Below are positions 6,429-14,736 of a stretch of DNA of 33,214 nucleotides, piece by piece. The notes under the pieces are model-generated. The model did no database searches, had not been told where the DNA came from, and saw only the letters and a program-made list of their open reading frames with translations. Position 1 is the first letter of the stretch, and each line of letters starts with the position of its first letter. A program made the position numbers and the translations under genes. Origin of the DNA: Pseudonocardia sp. (GTDB lineage: Bacteria > Actinomycetota > Actinomycetes > Mycobacteriales > Pseudonocardiaceae); the NCBI GenBank assembly GCA_030147065.1, contig JASLAP010000097.1:1-33214 (forward strand). The letters are read 5' to 3'.

Positions 6429-7784
6429 GTGACCGTCCACGAATCCGTCCTGGACGCCGTCGGCCATACGCCGCTGGTACGGCTCAACCGGGTGACCTCG
6501 GGCCTGCTGCCCGCCGTGTACGTGAAGGTCGAGTTCGGCAACCCCGGTGGCAGTGTGAAGGACCGGGCCGCGCTCGCCATGGTCTGCGACGCCGAGCAGA
6601 GCGGCGCGCTGCGACCCGGCGGGGTGATCGTCGAGGCGACGTCGGGCAACACCGGGGTCGGGCTGGCGATGGTGGCCGCCCAGCACGGGCACCGGGCGGT
6701 GTGCGTGGTGCCCGACACGATCGCCCGGGAGAAGGTCGCCCTGCTGCGGGCGTACGGGGCCGAGGTGGTGCAGACCGAGGGCAAGCTGCCCCGCGAGGAC
6801 CCCCGCCACGTGAAGAACCTGGCCGCGCGGATCGCCGCGGAGACCACCGGTGGCTGGTACGCCAACCAGTACGACAACCCGGCCAACCCGCGCGTGCACG
6901 AGCTGACCACCGGCCCGGAGATCTGGAAGCAGACCGGCGGGCGGGTGACCCACCTGGTGGCCGGGATCGGCACCGGCGGCACGATCAGCGGGACCGGCCG
7001 CTACCTGCACCGGCACGGGGTCCGGGTGATCGGCGCCGATCCGACTTCGTCGGTGTACGGCGGCGGGGACGGCAGCCCGTACTTCGTGGAGAGCGTGGGC
7101 CACTACCGCCACCCGGACACCGCGGCCGACGACTGGCCCTCGGTGTACGACACCGGGGTCGTCGACCGCATCGAACGGATCCCGGACCGGGAGTCGCTGC
7201 TGCTGAGCCGCCGGCTGGCCCGGGAGGAGGGGCTGCTGGTCGGCGGCTCGTCGGGGACGGCGGTGGCCGCGGCGCTGCGGGTGGCGGCCGGGCTGGGCCC
7301 CGACGACCTGGTGGTGGCGATCCTCCCGGACTCCGGGCGCAACTACCTGTCCAAGTACTTCGACGACGACTGGATGGCCGAGCAGGGCTTCCTGGACGCC
7401 GGCGCAGGCGCGCTGGTCCGCGACCGGCTGCCGCCGCCGCGGCCGCTGGCGGTCGCCCCGGCCACGACCCCGGTCGCCGACGTGCTGGCCGCGCACCCGA
7501 CCGGCCCGGTCGCCGTGGTGGTGGCCCGGGACTCCCCCGACCCCACCCGGTCGGCCCCGGAGGTGCTCGGCGTGGTGTCCGCGGACGCGCTGGCGGTCGC
7601 CGTGGCCGCCGACCCGGGGCTGGGCGCCGGGCCGGTCCGGCCGCACGCCGTGCCCGCGGTGGCGGTGGGGGCCGGGGAGGACGCCGCGACCGCCGTCGCG
7701 CGGGTGCGCGACGCCGAGTACGTGCTCGTCGTCGTCGACGGCCGGGTGGTGGCGGTGCACCCGGCCGCCGCGCTGCGCCGCTGA
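6429..7784 (+). CDS. cbs: Cystathionine beta-synthase
   Basis: This 451-residue PLP enzyme condenses serine (or O-acetylserine) with homocysteine to cystathionine, the first step of reverse transsulfuration. The PLP lysine is in NPGGSVKDRAAL (near residue 43); EATSGNTGVGLAM binds the substrate carboxylate; GIGTGGTISGTGRYL is the phosphate loop and GGSSGTAVAAAL follows. The sequence closely tracks mycobacterial Cbs (Rv1077), including TGPEIWKQT and LPDSGRNYLSKYFDDDWM. The C-terminal ~110 residues lie where the regulatory CBS (Bateman) pair should be but are Ala/Val/Pro-rich and only faintly CBS-like, so allosteric control may be weak or different. The GTG start at 6429 follows the probable -10. 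It is convergent with ilvD and divergent from the methyltransferase. Confidence 0.9.
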   Translation: MTVHESVLDAVGHTPLVRLNRVTSGLLPAVYVKVEFGNPGGSVKDRAALAMVCDAEQSGALRPGGVIVEATSGNTGVGLAMVAAQHGHRAVCVVPDTIAREKVALLRAYGAEVVQTEGKLPREDPRHVKNLAARIAAETTGGWYANQYDNPANPRVHELTTGPEIWKQTGGRVTHLVAGIGTGGTISGTGRYLHRHGVRVIGADPTSSVYGGGDGSPYFVESVGHYRHPDTAADDWPSVYDTGVVDRIERIPDRESLLLSRRLAREEGLLVGGSSGTAVAAALRVAAGLGPDDLVVAILPDSGRNYLSKYFDDDWMAEQGFLDAGAGALVRDRLPPPRPLAVAPATTPVADVLAAHPTGPVAVVVARDSPDPTRSAPEVLGVVSADALAVAVAADPGLGAGPVRPHAVPAVAVGAGEDAATAVARVRDAEYVLVVVDGRVVAVHPAAALRR

Positions 7785-7801
7785 GCCCGGCCGCGGCTCA
7801 G
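7781..7801. terminator. Bidirectional hairpin overlapping cbs and ilvD stops
   Basis: CTGAGCC (7781-7787) and GGCTCAG (7795-7801) form a perfect 7-bp stem with a 7-nt loop. It contains the stop codons of both convergent genes, which are only 13 nt apart. No T tract is present on either side. Confidence 0.45.
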
Positions 7802-9492
7802 TCGCAGACCGCCCCCTGCGCGGCCGACCCCACCAGCTTGGCGTACTTGCCCAGCACCCCCGTGCGCAGCGCCGGCTGCCGGGGCTCCCAGCCCTCCCGG
7901 CGACGGGCCAGTTCGGCCTCGTCGACGTCCAGGTCCAGGGTGCGGGCCGCCATGTCCAGCACGATCCGGTCGCCGTCGCGGACGAACGCGATCGCCCCGC
8001 CGTCCACCGCCTCCGGGGCGACGTGCCCCACGCACAGCCCGGTGGTGGCCCCGGAGAACCGGCCGTCGGTCAGCAGCAGCACGTCCTTGCCCAGCCCGGC
8101 GCCCTTGATCGCGCCGGTGACGGCGAGCATCTCGCGCATGCCCGGGCCGCCGCGCGGGCCCTCGTAGCGGATCACCACCACGTCCCCGGCCCGCAGGGTG
8201 CCGTCCTCGACCGCGGCCATCGCGCCGGCCTCGCCGTCGAACACCCGGGCGGTGCCCTCGAACCGGGAGGCGTCGAACCCGGCGCTCTTGACCACCGCGC
8301 CGTCGGGGGCCAGCGACCCGCGCAGGATCGTGATGCCGCCGGTGGGGTGGATCGGGTTGTCCAGCGCGCGCAGGATGTCCCCGTCCAGGCCGGGCGGGTC
8401 GATCTCGGCCAGGTTCTCGGCCATCGTCGCGCCGGTCGCGGTGATCACGTCGCCGTGCAGCAGCCCGGCCTCCAGCAGCGCCTTCATCACCACCGGCACC
8501 CCGCCGACCCGGTCGATCGTGCTCATCACGTGCGCCCCGAACGGCTTGACGTCGGCCAGGTGCGGCACCCGGTCGCCGATCCGGTTGAAGTCGTCGAGCT
8601 CCAGCGGGACGCCGGCCTCGTGCGCGATGGCCAGCAGGTGCAGCACCGCGTTGGTGGACCCGCCGAACGCCATCACCACCGCGATCGCGTTCTCGAAGGC
8701 CGGCCGGGTCAGGATCTGCCGGGCGGTGATGCCCTGCGCCAGCTGGGCGATCACCGCCCGCCCCGACGCCCGGGCGATGCCGTCGCGGCGCCGGTCGACC
8801 GCGGGCGGGCTGGCCGATCCGGGCAGCGCCATGCCCAGCGCCTCGGCCGCGCTGGCCATGGTGTTGGCGGTGTACATGCCGCCGCAGGCGCCCTCGCCGG
8901 GGCAGATGGCGCGCTCGATCACGTCCACCTCCTCCCGGGTGATCAGCCCGCGGGCGCAGGCGCCGACCGCGGTGAACGCGTCGGCGATGGTGACCTCCTG
9001 GCCGTCGACGTAGCCGGGCAGGATCGACCCGGCGTAGACGAACACCGAGGCCAGGTCGAGGCGCGCGGCGGCCATCAGCATGCCGGGCAGGCTCTTGTCG
9101 CAGCCGGCCAGCAGCACGGTGCCGTCGAGCCGCTCGGCCTGCACCACCGTCTCCACCGAATCGGCGATGATCTCGCGGCTGACCAGCGAGTAGTGCATGC
9201 CGACGTGGCCCATCGAGATGCCGTCGGACACCGAGATGGTGCCGAACTCCATCGGGAACCCGCCCGCGGCGTGCACGCCCTCCTTGGCCGCGGTGGCCAG
9301 CCGCTGCAGCGACAGGTTGCACGGGGTGATCTCGTTCCAGCTCGACGCCACGCCGATCTGCGGCTTGGCGAAGTCGGCGTCGCCCATCCCGACCGCGCGC
9401 AGCATTCCGCGGGCGGCGGTGGCCTCCAGGCCGTCGGTGACGGCGCGGGAGCGGGGCTTGAGGTCGGGCGCGTCGGTGCGGGGGTCGGTCAT
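7798..9492 (-). CDS. ilvD: Dihydroxy-acid dehydratase
   Basis: This 564-residue Fe-S enzyme dehydrates dihydroxy-isovalerate and -methylvalerate in branched-chain amino-acid and pantothenate synthesis. Cluster cysteines are seen in NEITPCNLSL, AGCDKSLPGML and GACGGMYTANTMASA. The ESFGGSTNA-like segment (AFGGSTNAVLHLL), GPRGGPGMREML and the C-terminal TDGRFSGATTGLCVGHVAPEA are all family hallmarks. Length matches the actinobacterial form. The ATG at 9492 is preferred over an in-frame GTG at 9510; GAAGCT ends 6 nt before it, so this transcript may also be leaderless. It is divergent from the TfoX-like gene with a 75-nt gap. Sugar-acid dehydratases of the same superfamily lack this close match to IlvD, so the identity is firm. 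Confidence 0.95.
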   Translation of the reverse strand: MTDPRTDAPDLKPRSRAVTDGLEATAARGMLRAVGMGDADFAKPQIGVASSWNEITPCNLSLQRLATAAKEGVHAAGGFPMEFGTISVSDGISMGHVGMHYSLVSREIIADSVETVVQAERLDGTVLLAGCDKSLPGMLMAAARLDLASVFVYAGSILPGYVDGQEVTIADAFTAVGACARGLITREEVDVIERAICPGEGACGGMYTANTMASAAEALGMALPGSASPPAVDRRRDGIARASGRAVIAQLAQGITARQILTRPAFENAIAVVMAFGGSTNAVLHLLAIAHEAGVPLELDDFNRIGDRVPHLADVKPFGAHVMSTIDRVGGVPVVMKALLEAGLLHGDVITATGATMAENLAEIDPPGLDGDILRALDNPIHPTGGITILRGSLAPDGAVVKSAGFDASRFEGTARVFDGEAGAMAAVEDGTLRAGDVVVIRYEGPRGGPGMREMLAVTGAIKGAGLGKDVLLLTDGRFSGATTGLCVGHVAPEAVDGGAIAFVRDGDRIVLDMAARTLDLDVDEAELARRREGWEPRQPALRTGVLGKYAKLVGSAAQGAVCD

Positions 9493-9531
9493 CGGCCCAG
9501 CTTCCCCCACCGCGGGGACGCGCGGGAGGCC

Positions 9532-9561
9532 TTGTCACCGGCGCGGTGGGCGCGGTCGAAT
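9532..9561 (+). promoter_or_regulatory. Promoter of the TfoX-like gene, probably leaderless
   Basis: TTGTCA (9532-9537) and TCGAAT (9556-9561) are separated by 18 nt, and the second ends 6 nt before the ATG at 9568. The -35 is a good match; the -10 lacks the usual A at its second position. Confidence 0.4.
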
Positions 9562-9567
9562 GCGCCC

Positions 9568-9894
9568 ATGGATGCGCGGCAGCGGTTCGCGGCACTGGTG
9601 GACGAGCTGGTCGGCGAACCCGGCGTGACCCCGCCGACCGGGGGCCGGCAGTTCGGATCGGACGCGCTGAAGGTCGGCGGCTCGATCTTCGCCATGGTCT
9701 ACCGGGGCGACCTGGTGGTGAAGCTGCCCGCGGCGCGGGTGGCCGAGCTGATCGCGGCCGGCGCCGGCGGCCCGTTCGACACCGGGAGGGGCCGCCCGAT
9801 GCGGCAGTGGCTCGCCGTGTCCCCGGACGCGGACTGGCCGGCGCTCGCGCGGGAGGCGCTGGCCTTCGTCGGATCGCCGGCCCGCTCGCACTGA
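9568..9894 (+). CDS. TfoX N-terminal-domain family protein
   Basis: This small 108-residue protein has the compact TfoX-N/YjbR-like pattern common in actinobacteria. It runs from an N-terminal helix (RQRFAALVDELVGEPGVT) through FGSDALKVGGSIFAMVY, RGDLVVKLPAARVAELIAAG and PFDTGRGRPMRQWLAV to a final DWPALAREALAFVGSP helix. It has no membrane segment. TfoX/Sxy is a competence regulator in proteobacteria, but stand-alone actinobacterial copies have no assigned role, and none is proposed here. It is divergent from ilvD and upstream of, but separate from, the fucose operon. Confidence 0.75.
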   Translation: MDARQRFAALVDELVGEPGVTPPTGGRQFGSDALKVGGSIFAMVYRGDLVVKLPAARVAELIAAGAGGPFDTGRGRPMRQWLAVSPDADWPALAREALAFVGSPARSH

Positions 9895-9900
9895 TCGAGG

Positions 9901-9917
9901 ACATCTGACGTCTATCC
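9901..9917 (+). promoter_or_regulatory. Upstream operator copy of the sugar operon
   Basis: ACATCTGACGTCTATCC is an imperfect copy of the site at 9974, matching at ACATCnGAnGTCTAnC. Centres are 73 bp apart, close to seven helical turns, so repression by looping is possible. The likely binder is the GntR/FCD protein at 16839-17513. Confidence 0.5.
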
Positions 9918-9961
9918 CGAGAGCGGCCAACTGTCGGCAGGCTGTACGGCCGATCTGACCA

Positions 9962-9991
9962 TTGACCGGTGATACATCGGATGTCTACCGT
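9962..9991 (+). promoter_or_regulatory. Promoter of the L-fucose-type operon
   Basis: TTGACC (9962-9967) and TACCGT (9986-9991) are 18 nt apart, predicting a start near 9998 and a short leader carrying the GGAGGG ribosome site before the GTG at 10019. Confidence 0.5.
9974..9989 (+). promoter_or_regulatory. Core operator of the sugar operon
   Basis: ACATC-G-GATGT is a perfect 5-1-5 palindrome followed by CTACC. It lies in the spacer and -10 of the predicted promoter, so a bound protein would block transcription. GntR/FadR-type regulators commonly use short palindromes of this kind. Confidence 0.55.
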
Positions 9992-10018
9992 GAGCCGCAC
10001 TCTGCTGGAGGGATCTAC

Positions 10019-11305
10019 GTGAGCCGCATCACCGCCCTGACGACCGCGGACGTGCGGTTCCCGACCTCGCTGTCGCTGGACGGCTCGGACGCGATGAACC
10101 CCGACCCGGACTACTCCGCGGCCTACCTGCGGATCGACACCGACGCCGACGACGGCCCGGCCGGGCACGGGTTCGTGTTCACCATCGGCCGGGGCAACGA
10201 CGTGCAGGTCGCGGCGATCCGCGCGCTGGCCGGGCACCTGGTCGGGGCCGAGGTCGAGCCGCTGCTCGACGACATGGGCGGGCTGTGGCGCTCGCTGGTG
10301 CACGACTCGCAGCTGCGCTGGCTGGGCCCGGAGAAGGGCGTCATGCACATGGCGATCGGCGCGGTGGTCAACGCGCTGTGGGACCTCAAGGCCAAGCGGG
10401 CCGGCCGGCCGCTGTGGCAGCTGCTGGCCGCGATGCCCCCCGACGAGCTGGTCGACCTGGTCGACTTCCGCTACCTGACCGACGCGCTCACCCCGGACGA
10501 GGCCCGCCGGATCCTGGCCGCGGCCGAGCCGGGCCGTACCGAGCGCGAGGCGGTGCTGCTCGCCGAGGGCTACCCGGCCTACACCACCACCCCGGGCTGG
10601 CTCGGCTACGACGACGACAAGCTGGCCCGGCTGTGCCGGGAGGCCGTGGCCGAGGGGTTCACCCAGATCAAGCTGAAGGTGGGTGGCGACCTGGACGAGG
10701 ACGTGCGCCGGCTGGCGCTGGCCCGCCGCGTGGTCGGCCCGGACGTGCGCATCGCGGTGGACGCCAACCAGCGCTGGGACGTGCCGGAGGCGATCCGCTG
10801 GGTCAACGCGCTGGCGCCGCACGATCTGGCCTGGATCGAGGAGCCGACCAGCCCGGACGACGTCCTGGGCCACGCCGCGATCGCCCGCGGGGTCGCCCCG
10901 ATCCCGGTCGCCACCGGCGAGCACATGGCCAACCGGGTGATGTTCAAGCAGTTCCTGCAGCTGGACGCGTTGCAGGTGCTGCAGCTGGACGCGACCCGGG
11001 TGGCCGGGGTGAACGAGAACATCGCGATCCTGCTCCTCGCGGCCAAGTTCGGGGTGCCGGTGTGCCCGCACGCCGGCGGGGTCGGGCTGTGCGAGGCGGT
11101 GCAGCACCTGGCGATGTTCGACTTCGTCGCGGTCTCCGGCCGCCTCGACGGCCGGGTGATCGAGTTCGTCGACCACCTGCACGAGCACTTCGTCACCCCG
11201 GTCGAGGTGCGCGACGGCCGGTACCGGGCGCCGCTGGCCGCCGGCGCGGGCATGGAGATGCGCGCCCGGTCGCTGGCCGAGCACACGGTGGGCGCCGATG
11301 GGTGA
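10019..11305 (+). CDS. fucD: L-fuconate dehydratase (enolase superfamily)
   Basis: This 428-residue Mg-dependent enzyme removes water from L-fuconate to give 2-keto-3-deoxy-L-fuconate. It follows the FucD/ENOSF1 branch of the mandelate racemase group. The N-terminal cap has VRFPTSLSLDGSDAMNPDPDYSAAY in pieces typical of FucD. The barrel carries the KxK base in IKLKVGG (near residue 220), metal ligands in AVDANQRW, WIEEPTSPDD and ATGEHMANRV, and the catalytic histidine in VCPHAGGVGLCE. Length matches the family. The GTG at 10019 is chosen over an upstream ATG/TTG because GGAGGG sits 7 nt before it and the FucD N-terminus begins there. It opens the operon; its end overlaps the next gene by 8 nt. 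Confidence 0.9.
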   Translation: MSRITALTTADVRFPTSLSLDGSDAMNPDPDYSAAYLRIDTDADDGPAGHGFVFTIGRGNDVQVAAIRALAGHLVGAEVEPLLDDMGGLWRSLVHDSQLRWLGPEKGVMHMAIGAVVNALWDLKAKRAGRPLWQLLAAMPPDELVDLVDFRYLTDALTPDEARRILAAAEPGRTEREAVLLAEGYPAYTTTPGWLGYDDDKLARLCREAVAEGFTQIKLKVGGDLDEDVRRLALARRVVGPDVRIAVDANQRWDVPEAIRWVNALAPHDLAWIEEPTSPDDVLGHAAIARGVAPIPVATGEHMANRVMFKQFLQLDALQVLQLDATRVAGVNENIAILLLAAKFGVPVCPHAGGVGLCEAVQHLAMFDFVAVSGRLDGRVIEFVDHLHEHFVTPVEVRDGRYRAPLAAGAGMEMRARSLAEHTVGADG

Positions 11306-12266
11306 GCCGGCCCCGCATCGACCGGTGCTGCCCCCGCTCGGCTTCGGCGGGGCCGACCTCGGCAACCTGCACGCCCCGATGACCGACGACGAGGCGACCT
11401 CGCTGCTGGCGGCCGCCTGGGACAGCGGCATCCGCTACTTCGACACCGCCCCGCACTACGGGCTGGGGCTCTCGGAGCGGCGGCTGGGCCGGTTCCTGGG
11501 CACCAAGCCGCGCGCGGAGTACGTGGTGTCGACCAAAGCCGGGCGACTGCTGCGACCGAGCCCGCAGACCGCCGGGGAGCGCGACGCCGACCTCTACGAC
11601 GTGCCCGCGGATGTGCAGCGGGTGTGGGACTTCTCCGCCGACGGGGTGCGGCGCAGCCTGCAGGAGTCGCTGGAGCGGCTCGGGCTCGACCGGGTCGACG
11701 TGCTGTACCTGCACGACCCGGAGGTCGCCGGCCTGGAGGGGGCACTGGCCACCGGCGTCCCGGCGGTGGTGGCGCTGCGCGAGGAGGGCCTGGTCGACGC
11801 CGTCGGTGTCGGCTCCACCTCGACCGGGGCGCTGGTCGCCGCGGCCCGGGCCGGCGGGCTCGACCTGCTCATGGTCGCCGGCCGCTACACCCTGTTGGAG
11901 CAGCCCGCGGCCACGGAGCTGCTGCCGGAGTGCCGCGGGCGCGGGATCGGGATCGTCGCCGCCGGGGTGCTCAACTCCGGGCTGCTGGCCTCGCCGCGGC
12001 CCGGCCCGGGCGCCCGCTACGAGTACCGGGAGGCACCGCCGGAGGTCCTGGCCCGGGCCCGCCGCCTCGCCGAGGTCTGCGACGGGTTCGGCGTCGAGCT
12101 GCCGGCCGCGGCGCTGCAGTTCCCGCGCCGCGAGCCGGCCGTGCGCTCGGTCGTGCTCGGCGCCGGGTCGGCTGCCGAGCTGCGCGAGACCGTGCGCCGC
12201 GCGCACGCGCCCGTTCCCGACGCGCTGTGGGAGGCACTGGCCGCGCTGGGGACGGTCGCGCCGTGA
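11298..12266 (+). CDS. Aldo/keto reductase, probable L-fucose (aldose) 1-dehydrogenase
   Basis: This 322-residue NAD(P)-dependent barrel enzyme probably oxidises L-fucose, or a similar sugar, to its 1,5-lactone. The AKR tetrad is visible: Asp in YFDTAPHYG, Tyr in the same segment, Lys in VVSTKAGRLL and His in VLYLHDPE. It resembles D-threo-aldose 1-dehydrogenases (L-fucose dehydrogenase group), with the GLGLSERRLGRFL segment after the tyrosine. Its ATG overlaps the fuconate dehydratase stop by 8 nt and its stop overlaps the next start by 4 nt (GTGA). Oxidation, lactone opening and dehydration are thus encoded side by side, which supports the assignment. Confidence 0.86.
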   Translation: MGEPAPHRPVLPPLGFGGADLGNLHAPMTDDEATSLLAAAWDSGIRYFDTAPHYGLGLSERRLGRFLGTKPRAEYVVSTKAGRLLRPSPQTAGERDADLYDVPADVQRVWDFSADGVRRSLQESLERLGLDRVDVLYLHDPEVAGLEGALATGVPAVVALREEGLVDAVGVGSTSTGALVAAARAGGLDLLMVAGRYTLLEQPAATELLPECRGRGIGIVAAGVLNSGLLASPRPGPGARYEYREAPPEVLARARRLAEVCDGFGVELPAAALQFPRREPAVRSVVLGAGSAAELRETVRRAHAPVPDALWEALAALGTVAP

Positions 12267-13117
12267 GCCTGCCCCCGCCGCGCGTCGACGCGCACCTGCA
12301 CCTGTGGGACCTCGGGCGCAGCGCCTACTCCTGGATCACCCCCGAGCTCGGGCCGCTGCACACGACGATCACCGCCGAGCGGGCCCGCGCCGAGCTGGAC
12401 GCCTGCGGGATCGACCGGGCCGTGCTGGTGCAGGCCGAGGACTCCGACGCCGACACCACGTTCCTGCTGGAGGTCGCCGACGCCCACGACTGGGTCGCCG
12501 GCGTCGTCGGCTGGGTCCGGCTCGACGACCCGGCGACATCGGAGGAGCAACTCGACCGCTGGTCGGCGCACCCGGCGTTCCGCGGCGTGCGCCACCTGGT
12601 GCACGACGACCCCCGCGACGACTTCCTGGCCCTGTCGGCCGTGCGCGCGTCGCTGCGCGTGCTGGCCGGGGCCGGGGTCCCGTTCGACGTGCCCGACGCC
12701 TGGCCGCGGCACCTCGCCGCGGTCGCCGACCTGGCCGCGGCGCTGCCGGAGCTGACCGTCGTCGTGGACCACCTGGGCAAGCCGCCGGCCGACCCGGCGG
12801 CCCTCGCCGCCTGGCGCCGGGTGCTGGCCGCGGTCGCGGCCCGACCGAACACCGTGGCCAAGGTGTCCGGGCTGCAGGTGCCCGGCCGGCCGTTCACCGT
12901 CGAGGCGCTGCGCCCGGCCTGGGAGGCCGCGCTGGAGCTGTTCGGGCCCGGGCGGCTGCTGTGGGGCAGCGACTGGCCGATGACCCTGCTCGCCGCCGGC
13001 TACGGCGGCACCTGGCGGGTGATGTCGTCCCTGATCGGGGAGCTGGTCCCGGCCGAGCAGGAGCAGCTGCTGTCGGCCACCGCGACCCGCGTCTACGGCC
13101 TGGAGGTGGCCTGGTGA
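12263..13117 (+). CDS. Amidohydrolase-2 family, probable L-fuconolactonase
   Basis: This 284-residue metal-dependent hydrolase belongs to the COG3618 group, which opens L-fucono-1,5-lactone and related sugar lactones. Visible features are the HxH motif in VDAHLHLWD at residues ~9-13, the FRGVRHLVHDD strand, VVDHLGKPP with a metal histidine, KVSGL, and the catalytic aspartate in LLWGSDWPM. The first-product lactonase role fits its place between the dehydrogenase and the importer, and the overlapping GTGA start. The 2-pyrone-4,6-dicarboxylate lactonases share the fold but the neighbours argue for a sugar lactone. Confidence 0.86.
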   Translation: MSLPPPRVDAHLHLWDLGRSAYSWITPELGPLHTTITAERARAELDACGIDRAVLVQAEDSDADTTFLLEVADAHDWVAGVVGWVRLDDPATSEEQLDRWSAHPAFRGVRHLVHDDPRDDFLALSAVRASLRVLAGAGVPFDVPDAWPRHLAAVADLAAALPELTVVVDHLGKPPADPAALAAWRRVLAAVAARPNTVAKVSGLQVPGRPFTVEALRPAWEAALELFGPGRLLWGSDWPMTLLAAGYGGTWRVMSSLIGELVPAEQEQLLSATATRVYGLEVAW

Positions 13118-14736
13118 GCCCCACGGTGAGCACGGACGCCGACTCCGGTACCGATACCGGGCGGGAGCGGCTGCTGCTCGACGTCCGCGGGGTCGGCAAG
13201 AGCTTCCCCGGTGTGCGGGCCCTGCAGGACATGCACCTGGCCCTGCGCCACGGCGAGGTGCTCGCGCTGGTCGGCGAGAACGGCGCCGGCAAGTCCACGC
13301 TGATGAAGCTGCTGTCCGGGATCCACGCCGCGGACGAGGGCCGGTTCCTGCTCGACGGGCGGCCGGTGGAGATCACCGGACCACGGCACGCCCAGCAGCT
13401 GGGGATCAGCATCATCCACCAGGAGTTCAACCTGATGCCCGACCTCACGGTCGCGCAGAACGTCTTCATCGGCCGCGAGCCCCGCATCGGGCGGCTGCTG
13501 CTGAACGAGCGGGCGCTCAACGCCCGGGCGCAGGAGTTGATCGACCGGCTGCGGCTGCCGCTGGAGCCGCGGCGGGTGGTCGGCGGGCTGACCGTGGCCC
13601 AGCAGCAGATGGTCGAGATCGCCAAGGCGCTGTCCCACGACCCCCGGATCCTGATCATGGACGAGCCGACCGCGGCGCTCAACGACGCCGAGGTCCGGGT
13701 GCTGCACGAGCTGATCCGCCGGTTCCGCCGCCCGGACACCGGGGTCATCTACATCTCCCACCGGATGGACGAACTCAAGGCCATCGCCGACCGGATCACC
13801 GTGATCCGCGACGGCCGCTACGTCGACACCCTCCACACCGCGGCCACCTCGATGCCCGAGGTGATCACCCGGATGGTCGGCCGCGAGATCACCACCACGG
13901 CCCGGCCGCAGGACGTCCGCGACGACCGGGAGACCGTGCTCGCGGTGCGCGGGCTGAGCACGCGGGCGCTGCTGCGGGACGTCGCCTTCGAGCTGCGCCG
14001 CGGCGAGATCCTCGGGTTCGCCGGGCTGATGGGCGCCGGGCGGACCGAGGTGGCCCGGGCCGTGGTGGGGGCCGATCCGATCACCGCCGGGACCATCACC
14101 CTGCACGGGCGGCCGGTGCGGATCGGCACCCCGGCCGAGGCGGCCCGGCTCGGCATCGGCTACCTGTCCGAGGACCGCAAGCACCTCGGGCTGCTGCTGG
14201 AGCAGGACGTCGACGCCAACATCGGGCTCAGCGCGCTGGGCCAGCGGTTCCAGTCGCTCGGGTTCGTGCGCACCCGCGCGATGCGGGCCCGCTCCGCCGA
14301 GCTGGTCGCCACCCTGGGGATCCGCACGCCGTCGCTGGAGCAGGCGGTCAAGAACCTCTCCGGAGGCAACCAGCAGAAGGTCGTCATCGCGAAGTGGCTG
14401 GCCAAGGACTGCGACGTGCTGATCTTCGACGAGCCCACCCGGGGCATCGACGTCGGGGCCAAGGAGGAGATCTACGCCCTGCTCGACGAGCTGGCCGCGG
14501 CCGGCAAGTCGATCATCATGATCTCCTCCGAGCTGCCGGAGATCCTGCGGATGTCGCACCGGGTCGTGGTGATGAGCGAGGGCCGGATCACCGGCGAGCT
14601 GTCCGCGGCCGAGGCGACCCAGGAGCGGGTCATGCACTACGCGACGCTGCGGCCGGGCGGCGACCGCGACCCCGACCGGGCCGCACCGGGGGCCACCGGG
14701 GCAGGGCCGGGCACCGACGAGGCAGGAGAGCGATGA
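13114..14736 (+). CDS. Sugar ABC transporter ATPase, RbsA type (two fused domains)
   Basis: This 540-residue cytoplasmic protein carries two ABC domains in tandem, as in RbsA/XylG/AraG of the CUT2 sugar importers. Domain 1 has Walker A GENGAGKST, Q-loop IIHQEFNL, signature-like LTVAQQQMVEIAKAL and Walker B ILIMDEPTAAL. Domain 2 has the family's degenerate Walker A GLMGAGRTEVAR, signature LSGGNQQKVVIAKWL and Walker B VLIFDEPTRGIDVGAKEE. A Pro/Gly/Asp-rich tail of ~30 residues follows the last domain. GTG overlaps the amidohydrolase stop by 4 nt. The lone sugar importer in this operon most likely brings in L-fucose or a close analogue. Confidence 0.93.
   Translation: MSPTVSTDADSGTDTGRERLLLDVRGVGKSFPGVRALQDMHLALRHGEVLALVGENGAGKSTLMKLLSGIHAADEGRFLLDGRPVEITGPRHAQQLGISIIHQEFNLMPDLTVAQNVFIGREPRIGRLLLNERALNARAQELIDRLRLPLEPRRVVGGLTVAQQQMVEIAKALSHDPRILIMDEPTAALNDAEVRVLHELIRRFRRPDTGVIYISHRMDELKAIADRITVIRDGRYVDTLHTAATSMPEVITRMVGREITTTARPQDVRDDRETVLAVRGLSTRALLRDVAFELRRGEILGFAGLMGAGRTEVARAVVGADPITAGTITLHGRPVRIGTPAEAARLGIGYLSEDRKHLGLLLEQDVDANIGLSALGQRFQSLGFVRTRAMRARSAELVATLGIRTPSLEQAVKNLSGGNQQKVVIAKWLAKDCDVLIFDEPTRGIDVGAKEEIYALLDELAAAGKSIIMISSELPEILRMSHRVVVMSEGRITGELSAAEATQERVMHYATLRPGGDRDPDRAAPGATGAGPGTDEAGER

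Noticed and set aside
7343..11431. Very long minus-strand open frame (over 1300 codons) and similar long frames elsewhere, e.g. 4992-7784 plus and 28028-30718 plus
   Set aside because: They are out-of-phase or antisense readings of well-recognised genes, rich in Arg, Pro, Gly and His with no domain; high G+C removes stop codons from such frames.
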